From: Doryteuthis pealeii | Lineage: Eukaryota; Mollusca; Cephalopoda; Myopsida; Loliginidae | Assembly: GCA_023376005.1 (NCBI GenBank) | Contig: CM042152.1 | Coordinates: forward strand, 87,873,683 to 87,937,682 | DNA: 64,000 nucleotides | Reading direction: 5' to 3' | Part shown: positions 9,752 to 20,232 of the stretch, piece by piece | How the letters are laid out: each line of letters opens with the position of its first letter | How positions within the stretch are numbered: position 1 is the stretch's first letter | Position numbers and translations under genes: made by a program | Notes under the pieces: generated by a model | What the model was told of the DNA's origin: nothing | Seen by the model: only the letters and a program-made list of their open reading frames with translations | Databases searched by the model: none

Positions 9752-10195
9752 TGACCAAATGGAAAACAATAAAAAAAGGAAAAAAAAAAAAATCTTCTCA
9801 ATTGTTACGACTTACATTCCTTTCTGTCTCACATATCCAACGCGTTTTTCTTCATAGTATCATCCAAGCTATGCCAATGCATTTATTAAAAAGAAAATGT
9901 CTGAGTCGCGCAATCCTGTTTATAACAACTACCCTTATCAATGATTGGCTGTGGAATTGGACAATCAGATATAAATAGATCGAGGATCGCGTTGACGTAT
10001 TTTAAACACTTTTCGTTTGGCATTGCACAAAGGTGGTGTGTTGGAGTTTGATTGTCTCCAATGGGGTCTGGCTGGCTGAGGGGGGTATTATGTTGGAAGA
10101 CCCGAACCCCCCCCTATGAAGCCAGCCAATAACATAACTGACGACGACACCCTGCGCTAAGTGCGGCGTATTTCAAACAAACTATTCTAATTTCT
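9752..10195 (+). promoter_or_regulatory. GC-richer island with CCAAT and TATA boxes (promoter or solo LTR)
   Basis: GATTGGCTG (an inverted CCAAT box, about 9942) lies about 25 bases before TATAAATAG (9970-9978). CpG-bearing sequence follows (ATCGAGGATCGCGTTGACG, GACGACGACACC, GTGCGGCGTATTTC). The block also holds inverted pieces (TTATGTTGG and CCAATAACATAA) about 45 bp apart. No coding frame follows. The arrangement fits a pol II promoter, either of an unseen gene or within a solo LTR. It is repeated in B at about 46210-46650. Confidence 0.35.
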
Positions 10196-10344
10196 TTGCC
10201 TTGTATTGGTTTTATTTGTTTGACTTTGAAGTTGTCCTTTTTTATCTTAAGCTATCAGCAACATGGTAGAAAATCCTCCTTTTTTAAAATACATAATTTC
10301 ACAAGATATGTTTTCAAATGTTTTAGGAGATAAATAACAGCATA

Positions 10345-10895
10345 GGGCAATATAGCTCAGTCGGTAGGGCATCCAACTAGGAACCACAAGGTTCCAGGTT
10401 TGATACCTGCCCTCACCAACTCAATTTATGAGTAGCACAGGGATCTGTGTGGTAAAGCAAGGAGTTGATGGTAGGTGTGTGCTCCACCTCAGATGCCAAA
10501 AACTATTGAGTTCAGTCAGTCTACTGTTGGTTTGAACAACAGCAACTGGCTAAGCACAACTGAAGTAGTGTCCAAGACAGTTGGTATTTATGGAACCAAG
10601 AATAGTCCATTCATATATTTGGGTGATTCCATTCCTTGAGTTCTGATTGGCTGCTTGGTTTCTATGATGTTATGAGGCTTCATAAATACCCTGGCATTTG
10701 CAGTAGTATTGCAACAAGATAGGATCGTATTAAGTTATGACTGCTTGTTACCGTGTCTTACCAATTCGACGGTAATTGGAACTTAGCTTGATTATTCTAT
10801 AAAAACAATCTCCTTGGTCTAGCACTATTGAAAAGGGATAGACTTCTTGTTGTTTGGCTGATACCGACTTTAGGTCACCCTGACGACTTTACTTT
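10345..10895 (+). mobile_element. SINE family 1, interrupted by a 297-bp insertion (copy A)
   Basis: The tRNA-like head GGGCAATATAGCTCAGTCGG...GGTTTGATACC holds A and B boxes of a pol III promoter. The body GAGTAGCACAGGGATCTGTG...CTCCACCTCAGATGCC breaks at 10503 and resumes at 10801 with AATCTCCTTGGTCTAGC, ending GTCACCCTGACGACTTTAC. The insertion is flanked by AAAAAC on both sides. The same interrupted SINE is in B (46804-47360), so the insertion predates the divergence of the copies. Confidence 0.9.
10504..10800. mobile_element. Nested 297-bp insertion in the SINE, with a 6-bp target duplication
   Basis: Flanked by AAAAAC at 10498-10503 and 10801-10806. The uninterrupted SINE at 48578 reads straight through this point. 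The insert has CTGATTGGCTG (CCAAT box) about 35 bases before CATAAATACC (TATA-like), the same spacing as in the island at 9942. A 5-6 bp target duplication and a promoter inside a 300-bp element without coding sequence suggest a solo LTR, but the ends are not the usual TG...CA. Identity is unresolved. Confidence 0.55.
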
Positions 10896-10899
10896 TTTA

Positions 10900-11915
10900 T
10901 CTTCTGTACAAATATCTTTGTTTACTAACAGAATTTTACAGAAGTGTTGGCTAATTCTATTATACAATGATGATATCTAGATGTCTAGACAAGTCAGTTC
11001 AAATTCTCAATACTTTAGTGTAATCTTATGCCAGACAAAGCCAAACTTAAGCTTGTTTATTAAAATAGGTTCATTTCTTCATAGTAGTACTAGTGGCCAT
11101 TGTTTAAGCCCAGATAAAACCAGGATTTCCAATACAGATCTCGAAAGATAGCAGACCCTCTTAATTTCAAATAGAGTTGCAGCATAATCTCCAGATACCT
11201 GCCTATACATTTCCTCAACCTGTGATTAATTGAATGAGCTAAGCTGAAAAAATATATCTGCCAAAAAAATTGAAAACGTGAGTGACTTAATTTTTCTTTT
11301 TACTTTATTTGATACTAACTCCAATAATCAACTTCATAAATCATATGATACAGCGGAAAATTAAATTTGCCAAGAGACATGCATATTATATTCTTTTTCA
11401 TTTATTCATAAATTCTGCACAGCATTTAAGCAATTACCATTTTAATTTCGAAATCCATATTTACTGTATCTGAAAATAAATATATTTCCTTTATAACATT
11501 TTTTAAAAAATGTAAAAAAATTATATAATATGCAATGAAAATCCTAAAATCAAATTTACTTTTTTTTAAAAAGTATTTCCTCTAGAGATTATTCATCATT
11601 CTATAAAATTATACTAACATTGATTTATTAACTGTAAATGTTGGAAGCATATTTATTGCAAAGAGTCCCTAAAATTCAATCATGATAAAATCCAAAAATT
11701 TATGTTCCTCAAGTTTTAGACTGATCTACCCCTACTGACCATCAAAAGAAAAAGGAATACCGTTTATCTTATACTTGGTTTTATAAATATTAAACCAAGA
11801 TTACCAAAAATTAAATAAAAAATGATAGGAATAATTTTAAAAGCAGTGAAAGGGTTCTGATTATTCCAGTCATGAATTCTTATAGCTATTAACAATGAAA
11901 CCTAGTGTGTGTGTA

Positions 11916-11949
<34 letters not shown>

Positions 11950-12300
11950 TAACCAGGTAAGTGGGTGTTGGGAATAATTCTAAGCAAGACCTTTTTACTA
12001 TAAAAATATTAAAATTGGGATAGTCCATATGGAGAGTTCAATGCATGATAATTGGGGAATTATAAAGAGCAATATATTTAACAAAACAAAACAAAGAAAT
12101 GCTTAAATATTAGTCATATTAAGTTATAGATTTATAAATAAATTTATTTTCACCAATATCAGGAAGCCAATTTGAGAAAATAAATTCATAACTGTTAATA
12201 TGACTAATTTTCAAAGAAATTGAAATTAATCAGGGTTGGTTTTTTTTTTGCATGATTGCAAATTGAAACCCAATCTAAAAAAAAAATTTTAAAAAATGTT
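10900..12300. other. AT-rich spacer, no gene seen
   Basis: Low-GC sequence with (TA)n at about 11918-11947. The empty target site of the B-specific SINE lies near 12062-12075 (TATAAAGAGCAATATATT). No credible frame. Confidence 0.6.
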
Positions 12301-12330
12301 GCAGCTATATGCAGGAACTACATCTTATAC

Positions 12331-12376
<46 letters not shown>

Positions 12377-12543
12377 TTTGGTGCAGTACCAAGTTTCTTG
12401 GTACAAGGTGATTCTAGGTGGGTCCTAATTCTCTACCAGTAGTTTGTTGTAGAGTTCAGGTTCCGTATGAGAGCTCAATGTTTAATTATTGTAAACAGAG
12501 CAAAGTTATTTGGGAATAAAAGGCCTTAAATACCATGGGTATC

Positions 12544-12598
12544 GTGGTTATGGACCATTTTTCACTCGCGAGTATGATCACGAGCTTCTTCAGACCAC
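12544..12598 (-). ncRNA. Hammerhead-like motif HHR-3a
   Basis: On the minus strand: GTGGT, core CTGAAGA, a stem II region with CUCG/CGAG, GAAA, AUGG/CCAU as stem III, AUA cleavage site, then ACCAC, which pairs perfectly with GTGGT to form stem I. There is one extra A after GAAA compared with its partner HHR-3b. Confidence 0.5.
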
Positions 12599-12644
12599 TG
12601 ATATATTTTATTTCCTATAAATAAAATAGAAATAAAATATATCA

Positions 12645-12698
12645 GTGGTCTGAAGAAGCTCATGAGCATACTCGCGAGTGGAAATGGTCCATAACCAC
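12645..12698 (+). ncRNA. Hammerhead-like motif HHR-3b
   Basis: Stem I GUGGU (12645-12649) with ACCAC (12694-12698), core CTGAAGA (12650-12656), stem II GCUC/GAGU, GAAA (12681-12684), stem III AUGG/CCAU and A as the cleaved base. The base pair next to the core (10.1/11.1) is A-G, so activity may be reduced. Confidence 0.55.
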
Positions 12699-12730
12699 GA
12701 TACCCATGGTATTTAAGGCCTTTTATTCCC

Positions 12731-12732
<2 letters not shown>

Positions 12733-12783
<51 letters not shown>
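12733..12783. repeat. (TA)n microsatellite passing into (CA)n
   Basis: TA tract ending in ACACACACA, immediately beside the fold-back element. Confidence 0.93.
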
Positions 12784-12784
<1 letters not shown>

Positions 12785-12969
12785 AAAGAAGACAATAAGG
12801 AAAATTAGATAAAAATGTTTCATAAGAGTATAGATAGATAGATCTGTAGGTGTGTGTATATGTATATATGAATACAGATATTAAATTTCATCTTGGATGA
12901 TTTTGACAGTCTCATTTTTAACCAGAGGGTGTTGGAAGATGATATCAGTCATAATTTTAAGGAACACAA

Positions 12970-12981
12970 GTATATATATAT

Positions 12982-13065
<84 letters not shown>
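12970..13065. repeat. (TA)n then (TG)n microsatellite
   Basis: About 45 bases of TA followed by about 48 bases of TG. Copy B has a much shorter version (49289-49336). The sequence after it (CAAACCCTCCACAT...GATGTGACACAAGGTAATG) resembles the end of SINE family 2 on the minus strand. Confidence 0.93.
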
Positions 13066-13538
13066 ATCAAACCCTCCACATATGAATAGGATGTGACACA
13101 AGGTAATGCCATAAAAGAATGTGTACAGATACATAGAACTACTACCATCAATTTACAGGCAGTTTTCTATAATATATCTGATGTACTTATTAAATTAATA
13201 CACAAGGGATGTAGGATACTTAACGACATTTTATAAATTGAAACAAAACAATTAGTACAAATAAGATCCAATGCATAACCAATACAGGATATTAAAAACT
13301 AAGAAAAGTGATATACTTTTCTCCTTGTCATGTGTTGACCTATATTTTTGCAAAATGAAATTTAATTTCTGTATGCATATATATATATATGTATGTATTA
13401 TGGAAAAGGTGACTTACCAGTGAATATGGTCACAATGGTTAGTTGATGCAAAATTCAGAAAGGTAAGACAGCGATATAACAAATAAAAAGTGCTCAATAC
13501 GTAGTAGAGCAAATTTATTGTAATACAGGTACAAGTGA

Positions 13539-13577
13539 TAACCTACTCGAGTTTCACCACAAGGATCTTCAGGGTTA
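13539..13577 (-). ncRNA. Hammerhead-like motif HHR-4a
   Basis: Minus-strand stem I UAACC/GGUUA, core CTGAAGA, stem II with CC/GG around UUGU, GAAA, stem III ACUC/GAGU and A at the cleavage site. Every helix except the base of stem II (U-U) pairs. Confidence 0.6.
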
Positions 13578-13694
13578 AATTTACTGGATTAATCAAGATA
13601 TTAATTGCAGTAGATTACACAAACCGTTTATCGTGAAAGACACACACGTGTAATCGACTGCAATCAATTAATATCTTGATTAATCCAGTGGATT

Positions 13695-13733
13695 TAACCC
13701 TGAAGATCCTTATGGTGAAACTCGAGTAGGTTA
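13695..13733 (+). ncRNA. Hammerhead-like motif HHR-4b
   Basis: TAACC (13695-13699) pairs with GGTTA (13729-13733) as stem I. Core CTGAAGA is at 13700-13706, CC/GG stem II around UUAU, GAAA at 13717-13720, then ACUCGAGU as stem III and A (13728) as the cleaved base. At 39 nt it is a minimal hammerhead; such short stem III forms are known in Penelope-like element termini, where they are thought to act best as dimers. Confidence 0.62.
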
Positions 13734-13750
13734 TCACTTGTACCTGTATT

Positions 13751-13785
<35 letters not shown>

Positions 13786-13850
13786 GAATAGTTGCAGAAA
13801 CACACACAACCTATCAAATATCGGATATATTTTGCCAAAATAATAACTCA

Positions 13851-13890
13851 ATGCCTGAAGAAGACAACAGATTAGAAACACGTGTCGCGT
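13851..13890 (+). ncRNA. Hammerhead-like motif HHR-5
   Basis: Stem I AUGC (13851-13854) pairs with GCGU (13887-13890). Core CTGAAGA is at 13855-13861, GAAA at 13875-13878, short stem III ACAC/GUGU and the canonical GUC cleavage triplet ending at 13886. Stem II (AGACAACAGATTA) is decayed. The flanks (GTAAGATAAAAAGAATAAAA) match the HHR-2 repeat, so the two are one family. Confidence 0.5.
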
Positions 13891-14584
13891 ATGTAAGATA
13901 AAAAGAATAAAAATGTTTTTTCTGAGAACATAATACATTTTGCGGACATTCTTCTTTTTTATAAAATATATATATATATATATCTATACACACCTACAAA
14001 TCTATCTATCTATACCCTTATGAAACATTTTTATCTGATACAGTGTTCTGTTCTGAGTGACCTTCATTTGATTTTGATGAAAAGTGAATATTTATTAGGT
14101 ACCTTCCTGTGGAATAGTGATGCCTAAGTTAGACTGGCTTGACCCTTATTAATACAGTGAATTTGAGATTTGTTTTTTGCTATACCAAACGAAATTTAGT
14201 AAATGATGAAAAAAAAGAATGTTACATAATGAATAGGCATAGTCTATCATTTTTAACAAGTAATGTAATTTAAAATAATGTTAAACAGTGGGAAATCACT
14301 TTCAGATATTTTGAATGGCTACAGTCTTGAACCCTGGGGCTTCTCATTGGCTTAGAGGATCATGTGATGAGGTGACACTGGGAAAGTACAATTATAATTT
14401 AGAGAACAGAATCCAGCATTCCATTAGAGCCAGATGTGTCCTTATATCTCTGCTGCTCCCTCATGCATATGCGGGTTAGGAATATATCAGGTAATAAAAA
14501 AGTATCTACACAACAATGACTCTCTGTTGTTTCCTGATTAAAGAACACAAAACTTAGCAAGCACAGACATAAGTGAAGGAAGAG

Positions 14585-14724
14585 AGTTGTTCTATGTTTC
14601 AATTAGACACCCTCTGTTTCAAATCTTTTTATCTGCATTTCTATTTAGCTTCATTAAATTTTCTAATTAAATATATTTTATTACATTAAAACCTAAATAC
14701 CTGGAGGTTGCATATATTTGTTAG
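14585..14724 (+). mobile_element. Helitron family 1, 3' fragment
   Basis: Matches the last 140 bp of 6659-7294, with CACCCTCTGTTTCAAATC, ACATTAAAACCTAAATACC and a decayed terminal hairpin. The end reads TATATTTGTTAG, so CTAG has become TTAG. The B deletion of 13345-14712 ends within its last bases. Confidence 0.65.
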
Positions 14725-15990
14725 TTCATATAGTGTCACCTGTCAATAGGCAAACTTAAGAAGCTTCTGCACCAATTCACTAAACCACCTGTAATAAGTA
14801 ATTGAGAGTTACTTCCCCTGTTTTATTATTACCTCCCCTTTGTGTAACTCTTTAGCTTTCTGAAAGTATATAAACCCCCAAGAAACTGCCAAAGAAGGTA
14901 AATATCCAACCCGATATGAAGAAGAACCCTCAACCCCAAAAAAGAAAGAGAATCCCAATAGATGTAAAAAGAATCTAAGAAAAGGACCACGCAATAAGAG
15001 AAAACCATGTAAAAACTCAACTGGGAAATTTAAACAAATCAAATTCTTTCTAGTCTTCTCAAAATAGTTATTTTCAATATCTCTTGGTAATAATAATGCA
15101 GTTTTCATGTTGTTCTTTTTATTTTAAAATTCAAATTAATTGATGCTTGATACACATCAATCAGCCTCCTGCAATTATAATGACAGTAATAACGAAAATT
15201 AAACTTGCTAATTCCAGTGATAATGTTGACACAGAAAATGCACTAAATGGCATTAAAGCCACAACATGTTGATAAAATGAAACAAATTCTTATAAACATG
15301 AAATGTTTACTTCTATATGAGCTGTAAAAAAAATGACAGAGATCTAACTGGAGGGCAAACCGGAGAAAGGAGAGTAGATGATGAGAAAGGAAGATTGTAA
15401 AACTAAAACATTTCTTTCAAAGCTGTCAAATTGAAAAATAAATAAATAAATAAATAAAATCAATTAAGCTTGCCACAAAAGGGAAAAAAATATTTTTTGT
15501 AAAGAAGAAAAAAATGTTTTAAAAACTTGTGTCTGGAATGATAAAAGTTCTTTTTATTTAAACTGTTTGTTTTCGTTAATTCTTAGAATTTTACTGTTAC
15601 ACTATAATAATGCATATGACTTTTTCCTGCCGAGGTTGACAATGTGTGCATCAGATTTTTTGCTGACAGTTTCTGGCAAATAAGAGAAGCATTTTCACTT
15701 AAGAAATAACTTATAAAGAGCACAAAAGGTAAAAGAAATTATCATAATAAAATAACTTTTTTATGAAGACGAGGATTTGGGAAATGTCTTTGTTAACCTG
15801 TCGGTTTAGGTAAAACAGGACCATAAGATAAATAGTAGGGTAGACATCTATTAATAACAATTTAAAAAGACACATAGTTCTCCCTCAAATCGCTAATACC
15901 CACTTTATTCATTTCTATATATATGTAGTCTAACAATAGATATTTTTTGAGTTATTGTACCAAAATATTTAAGATAACAATATCAAGTAT
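14725..15990. other. AT-rich spacer, no gene seen
   Basis: Includes a (AATA)n run near 15438-15458 and a purine-rich tract at about 14880-15000. The minus-strand frames here (14809-15108) show no recognisable domain, and copy B differs by a frameshift in the same place, arguing against coding. Confidence 0.6.
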
Positions 15991-15993
15991 TTA

Positions 15994-16640
15994 GTTTGGT
16001 TTGTTTTGTTTTACGGCATATCAACCTCAGTGGGGCATTTAGTGCCGATAAAGTTTTGAAATAAATTAATTCTTAATGGATACACAATTTTTTTTTATAA
16101 ATACATTTTTCTATTTAACCCATAGATGGGATCCTAACAGGTACTACCACTCCGGGCCAGAGTTGACCAGGGAGCAATGGTGATGAAGGGGTGCTCCACA
16201 TTCCCCAAACCTCCAAAACTGGAACCTCACCATCAGATAGAGTTTAACGTCATTCCCAGGACATGAAACCCTCAGCCACAGCCTTCTAGCACTGATATGA
16301 TAAAAAGGGCTGGGGTTGCCATAAGGGCAATAGGATTGAGGCAATCATATAGTTGATAGGGCTTGACCTGAACAACCGATTGATCAGATCGCCCGTCAAG
16401 CCCAAGAACGAGACAAAGTGGAGTATTACAAGTTATGGACTGTTCAAACCCCCTGGGTTCTATCCTTAAGCATCACGGGTCGCCACCCACGGCCAACATG
16501 TGGCTCCATTGGGGAGTCTTACCCTCTCTGCAGAGGTGCAGTCGGTTCATTCTAATGCGATAGCTGACAGGGTGGCCAAGTATTTGGCAGCAACAAACAG
16601 ACAGGCATATTCCATCAGAGAACTTAATAGAATCCTTGTT
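15994..16640 (+). repeat. Dispersed GC-richer repeat R (copy A)
   Basis: A 650-bp unit starting TTTGGTTTGTTTTGTTTTAC and GGCATATCAACCTCAGTGGG, followed by AATAAAGTTTTGAAATAAAT, CAGGGAGCAATGGTGATGAA, TTAACGTCATTCCCAGGAC and CTATCCTTAAGCATCACGGG. Copies: 30801-31405 (+), 50898-51545 (+), 20233-20545 (-), 55683-56050 (-). Short open frames in it (16500-16706) are repeat-derived. I cannot assign a transposon class; it has no clear terminal inverted repeats or pol III boxes. Confidence 0.8.
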
Positions 16641-16949
16641 GATCAAGGGTCCTTAGTGATTTGGCTTAGAATAATAGAAATAACAAAGGGACAAGATATT
16701 AAGTGAAAAAAGTGCTGGAGTGAGAGTGATGATATGTATTAAGTGTGGGAGGCTCGAGCAAGATAAATCAACATTTCACTTAATTATTACAAAGTTGCAC
16801 ACAGCAAACTCAAATTATAACTTTTGTGGATTTTTTATTTCAAATATATCTTATTTGCATTTGGTTGAACCCAAGAATATAGAACTTATGGATACAAAGG
16901 GTCAATTGAATTCTTTAATTTCATTTTTATCAATATTTGTTTATATATA

Positions 16950-16980
<31 letters not shown>

Positions 16981-16982
<2 letters not shown>

Positions 16983-17110
16983 CAATCTAATATTATATAT
17001 TATGGATTTAATATCTTGTTACTAAATCCATAATATATAATATTAGATTGTAAATCTGCTCTATTTTAGCATTGAGCACCTTTATATGCCAATACTTTTC
17101 TCATTCTTTC
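16981..17110 (+). mobile_element. Fold-back element with 30-bp arms and TTTGCTCT/ATTGAGC-type head
   Basis: Arms 16981-17010 and 17022-17052 are perfect complements around ATATCTTGTTAC. Then come AAATCTGCTCTATTTTAGC and ATTGAGCACC, the head shared with the hammerhead elements, and CCAATACTTTTCTCATTC, which recurs at 32499. No hammerhead core remains. A TA tract lies on each side. Copy in B at 51879-52015. Confidence 0.75.
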
Positions 17111-17159
17111 TCTATTCATTCTATATTTTATATATATATATTATATATATATATATATA

Positions 17160-18990
17160 TTTCTTAAACACAAATCCTGTTATAGACTGGACAGGTTAGT
17201 GCTTAATTACATAGTGAAATATGAACTTCACTACCTGATATGCCTTGGTGAAAATCAAATCAGAACAAAATACAGTAAATAAGAATGCATGTACATGAAC
17301 GAAATCAAGCAATAAAACTTTAGTGTGGGAATCAAGTGCTTAAAGCTATGAAATCAAATAGCATCAAAAAGAAAGAAAGGAAAGAAAAAAGAAGCAGCAG
17401 CAAACGCTGCAAGGCTTCTTGGATGGATAATGGCTTTATGAAAGTAAAGATATGATTGGTGGCTGGGAGCAAGATGATTGTACTTCTTCGGTGTAAATCA
17501 AAAAAAAAAAAAGTGTAGTTTTTTTTCTGCTGTTTCCTTCTTCTCTTTTCCCTCCTTCTTGAGGGCAAGCCAAATGTAAAAATGAATTCAGATTTGCTCA
17601 ATGTACTTTTCAAGAGAAAAAAAATTAAAGAAAGAAAAAGAACAAAGCAAAGAAAGGGGGATTGGAAAATTACTTAAAGGGGTTGTCTCGGGTTAAGTGT
17701 ATATGTACACAAGATGTAGTAAGAGTTCAGCATTTGAACCCAAGCTAATGAGAGGGGAAATGTTTCTGCAAATCTAAGCTTAGGATTAATGATATTGGGG
17801 GTCACAGACAACAGAGAAAGAAACAAAATAAATTTAGGATTCAACTACTTACACTGGGGGGAAAAAGAAGTAATTTAAATATCAATAAAACATGATACCA
17901 TTTTTATGTATCTTATGCAATTTAGAGACGAGTCATTATGATCTTAAGCATTGTTCAAGGCAATTAAACACACATTCTTTTTGGTTTTGTTATCAAAACA
18001 TTGCACTAACAATAAAAGCAAACAACAACAATGAGTTCAGAAATCCAAACAACTATCAAAATTGTTTATATATAATATAGGGACTGGCAAAAAAATTTGG
18101 ATACTACGAGTTTTAAAAGCAAATTAAGAATAATTAAATCTATTATTTAAGATCAAACTTTGTCTAAATCGATAAGTAGTAACATAATAACCATCATTAA
18201 AAAAAAGAAAAATATAATTACATATGCAGTTTATTTTTAAAAGATTTAAAACTATTTGTTTTGGTCAATTTTGACGCGATCTGCCATTTTGGCTGTTTTT
18301 CAATGGACGCGGTCTTGTCTGTTTTTTGTTTTGGACGTTATAAACACGCGTCTCGTGGGTTGTTATAATGACACGCAGAAGAACTGTGATATCTGTTGTT
18401 CAATCAATTTCAATTTCATTCCTTTTATTTATTTATTTATTTATATATTTATTTATTTTTATATATATGTGTATTTATGGAATGTGTATGTTAACTGATT
18501 ATATATTCAGTGTTTAATTCTAACCTACTGTTTATGCGAAGGTGTAACTTAGCTATTAAACTTAGCTGTTTATATATATATATATATAAAATAAAATTAA
18601 CATTATAAATATAAAATAAACGAAAAAGAAATCAAACCAAATTTTGCACACCTTATTTATTATAGAATATTTATGTTTCTCTCATTGGACCTACAACAAT
18701 CTTATATATATATATATGTGTGCATGTGTGTGTGACAATAAGAAAAAACAAGGCATAATAAAAGATAAATTTATTTGTAAATGGTAAAGTTGACATTAAA
18801 AGTTTTTGGTTTATTATTCCAAAGGGGAGTAGTCTATTCAAATATTTTATTTTGGCAGATTTCAGCCCAGAGTTTTCTTAAAAAAGATCATAAGCAAATT
18901 CCTTGCATAAATACAGATATATTAAATACTTTCTCAACTGATTTTATTTTATCAAATATGTATTGCCTTAAATATCAACAGATCAACCAG
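17160..18990. other. AT-rich spacer, no gene seen
   Basis: Contains an oligopurine/oligopyrimidine stretch (17360-17640), a (TTTA)n run at 18424-18455 and TA tracts near 18570 and 18705. A short GC-richer patch (18265-18370, with GACGCGATC, GACGCGGTC and ACACGCGTCTCG) stands out. In B, 360 extra bases lie inside that patch. Confidence 0.6.
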
Positions 18991-18994
18991 AGTT

Positions 18995-19395
18995 AATGAT
19001 GAAACTGAATACGAATGCAGATAAAAAGATTTGAAACAGACGTGGGTATAATCGAAAAATAGAACAACTGAAACTTACTCTTCAATCACTCGCGTTTTTT
19101 ATTGCTAATTTTTCCTAATTTAACTATCTAGTTAAAATAGGAAGTAAAGAATAAAATTACAATTATTTCTTCTTGTTAATAGATTCCTTCTAAGATTTAT
19201 TAAAGGGGTTTTTTGCTCATGTTTATTAAAATAAAACAAAATAATTAGAAATCAATAATACATATTTATCAAAATCAAATGTTTGATATCAATATGCAAA
19301 TAATCACTCCCGTTCACACTGTAGACCGCTATTTTCTTGTATATATAAATACAATTGCATGTAGATATGGACAACAGTATTAATAATGTAACACA
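18995..19395 (-). mobile_element. Helitron family 1, internal fragment
   Basis: Minus-strand match to the interior of 6659-7294, including AACTGAAACTTACTCTTC and ATATCAATATGCAAATAA. The CTAG end is missing. At 19405-19450 a plus-strand piece of the 5' head follows (CTGTCTGTAACCAAAACTA), so the site is a rearranged, head-to-head composite. Shared with B (about 54275-54740). Confidence 0.75.
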
Positions 19396-20232
19396 TTTTT
19401 ATTTTTATCTGTCTGTAACCAAAACTATATTATTACTTATGTCACCTAACCTTCAGGAATTGTGTAAGTTAATAAATGAGTATTTAATTTATTGCCAAAA
19501 TCATTAATACATAGAATAAATCTTATTTATCAACAATGTCTCTATGAAAATCTGAGTTAGATTTGCCTCAAAACAGGTCATGATATTAGTGTGTTTAAAA
19601 TCCTGCAACATGTCTTATATATCTCTAAGAAATAAAGGTTCACATAATATATGGTGTGGTTAATTTGCATACTGGCTTTAACAAAACCGGGTTTTATAGA
19701 TAATTACTTGGTGTTATTGTTTCTCTATCATATTACAATCAATCCTATGAATGATTTTATATAGAAACCAATTAAATTTGTTTGTTTTTCCAATTATGAA
19801 AATCTACTTTTTGTGTGTAAAACCAAGAGAATTCAAACTGTTCAAGTTATGAAATTATCCAACATGGATTCAAGTGGTGAGTAAATTGTGTCACCTGTGA
19901 ACAAACCACTAGCAGCTTTTATAGAAAAGAGTCCAAGTCTAATCAGCTGGAGGGACAGGGTGATTTAACAATATTTGCTAGCCAAGCATGGCGAGTTCAA
20001 TCCTTGGAAGAATCTCCACAACAATCATATAAAAGGTAGAAAAGTATGGTTAAGAAAATGATTTGAACAAGAACTTTTCCCAATTACATTAATAACAATT
20101 GATGAAAAGCAATCAAAAACATTTAAGAGAAAATCAGCACAAACAATCTCCACAACAATCATATAAAAAGGTAAAAAAGTAAATTGCATCCTCTGTGAAC
20201 AATTTTTGATTCTTAAGCTATTTACCCTTATG

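Larger units (their letters stand above)
12376..12735. mobile_element. Fold-back element with about 105-bp arms and two inverted hammerhead motifs; absent from B
   Basis: Starts after a (TA)n tract with CTTTGGTGCAGTACCAAG, then GAGAGCTCAATGTTTAATT and AACAGAGCAAAG (inverse of the TTTGCTCT/ATTGAGC head). A long palindrome follows with arms 12509-12614 and 12630-12733 and a 15-base loop. Each arm carries a hammerhead-like motif, in opposite orientations. Copy B passes from AACTACATC straight into a TA tract and CAAAAGAAGACAATAAGG (about 49065-49120), so the element is a presence/absence difference. There is no coding sequence. Most like an inverted pair of Penelope-type terminal repeats. Confidence 0.75.
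13380..13752. mobile_element. Fold-back element with about 92-bp arms and two inverted hammerhead motifs
   Basis: The head reads GAAAAGGTGACTTACCAG, GGTTAGTTGATGC, AAAGTGCTCAATACG and AGTAGAGCAAATTTATTG. Arms 13520-13611 and 13656-13752 are near-perfect complements around AGATTACACAAACCG. Each arm carries HHR-4. The element lies inside the A-only segment 13345-14712. A relative with the same head and one HHR-4 is at 56917-57180 in B. Probably a pair of inverted terminal repeats of a Penelope-like element. Confidence 0.75.

Noticed and set aside
10345..10420. tRNA gene candidates at the SINE heads (also 29643, 48578, 21972, 58246)
   Set aside because: A and B boxes and partial cloverleaf are present, but each runs directly into the SINE body and no mature acceptor end is formed, so these are SINE promoters and not tRNA genes.
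14809..15108. 99-codon minus-strand ORF (MKTALLLPRDIENN...) as a membrane protein gene
   Set aside because: Hydrophobic by AT-rich composition. Copy B (49731-50009) has a frame change in the middle and there is no conserved motif.
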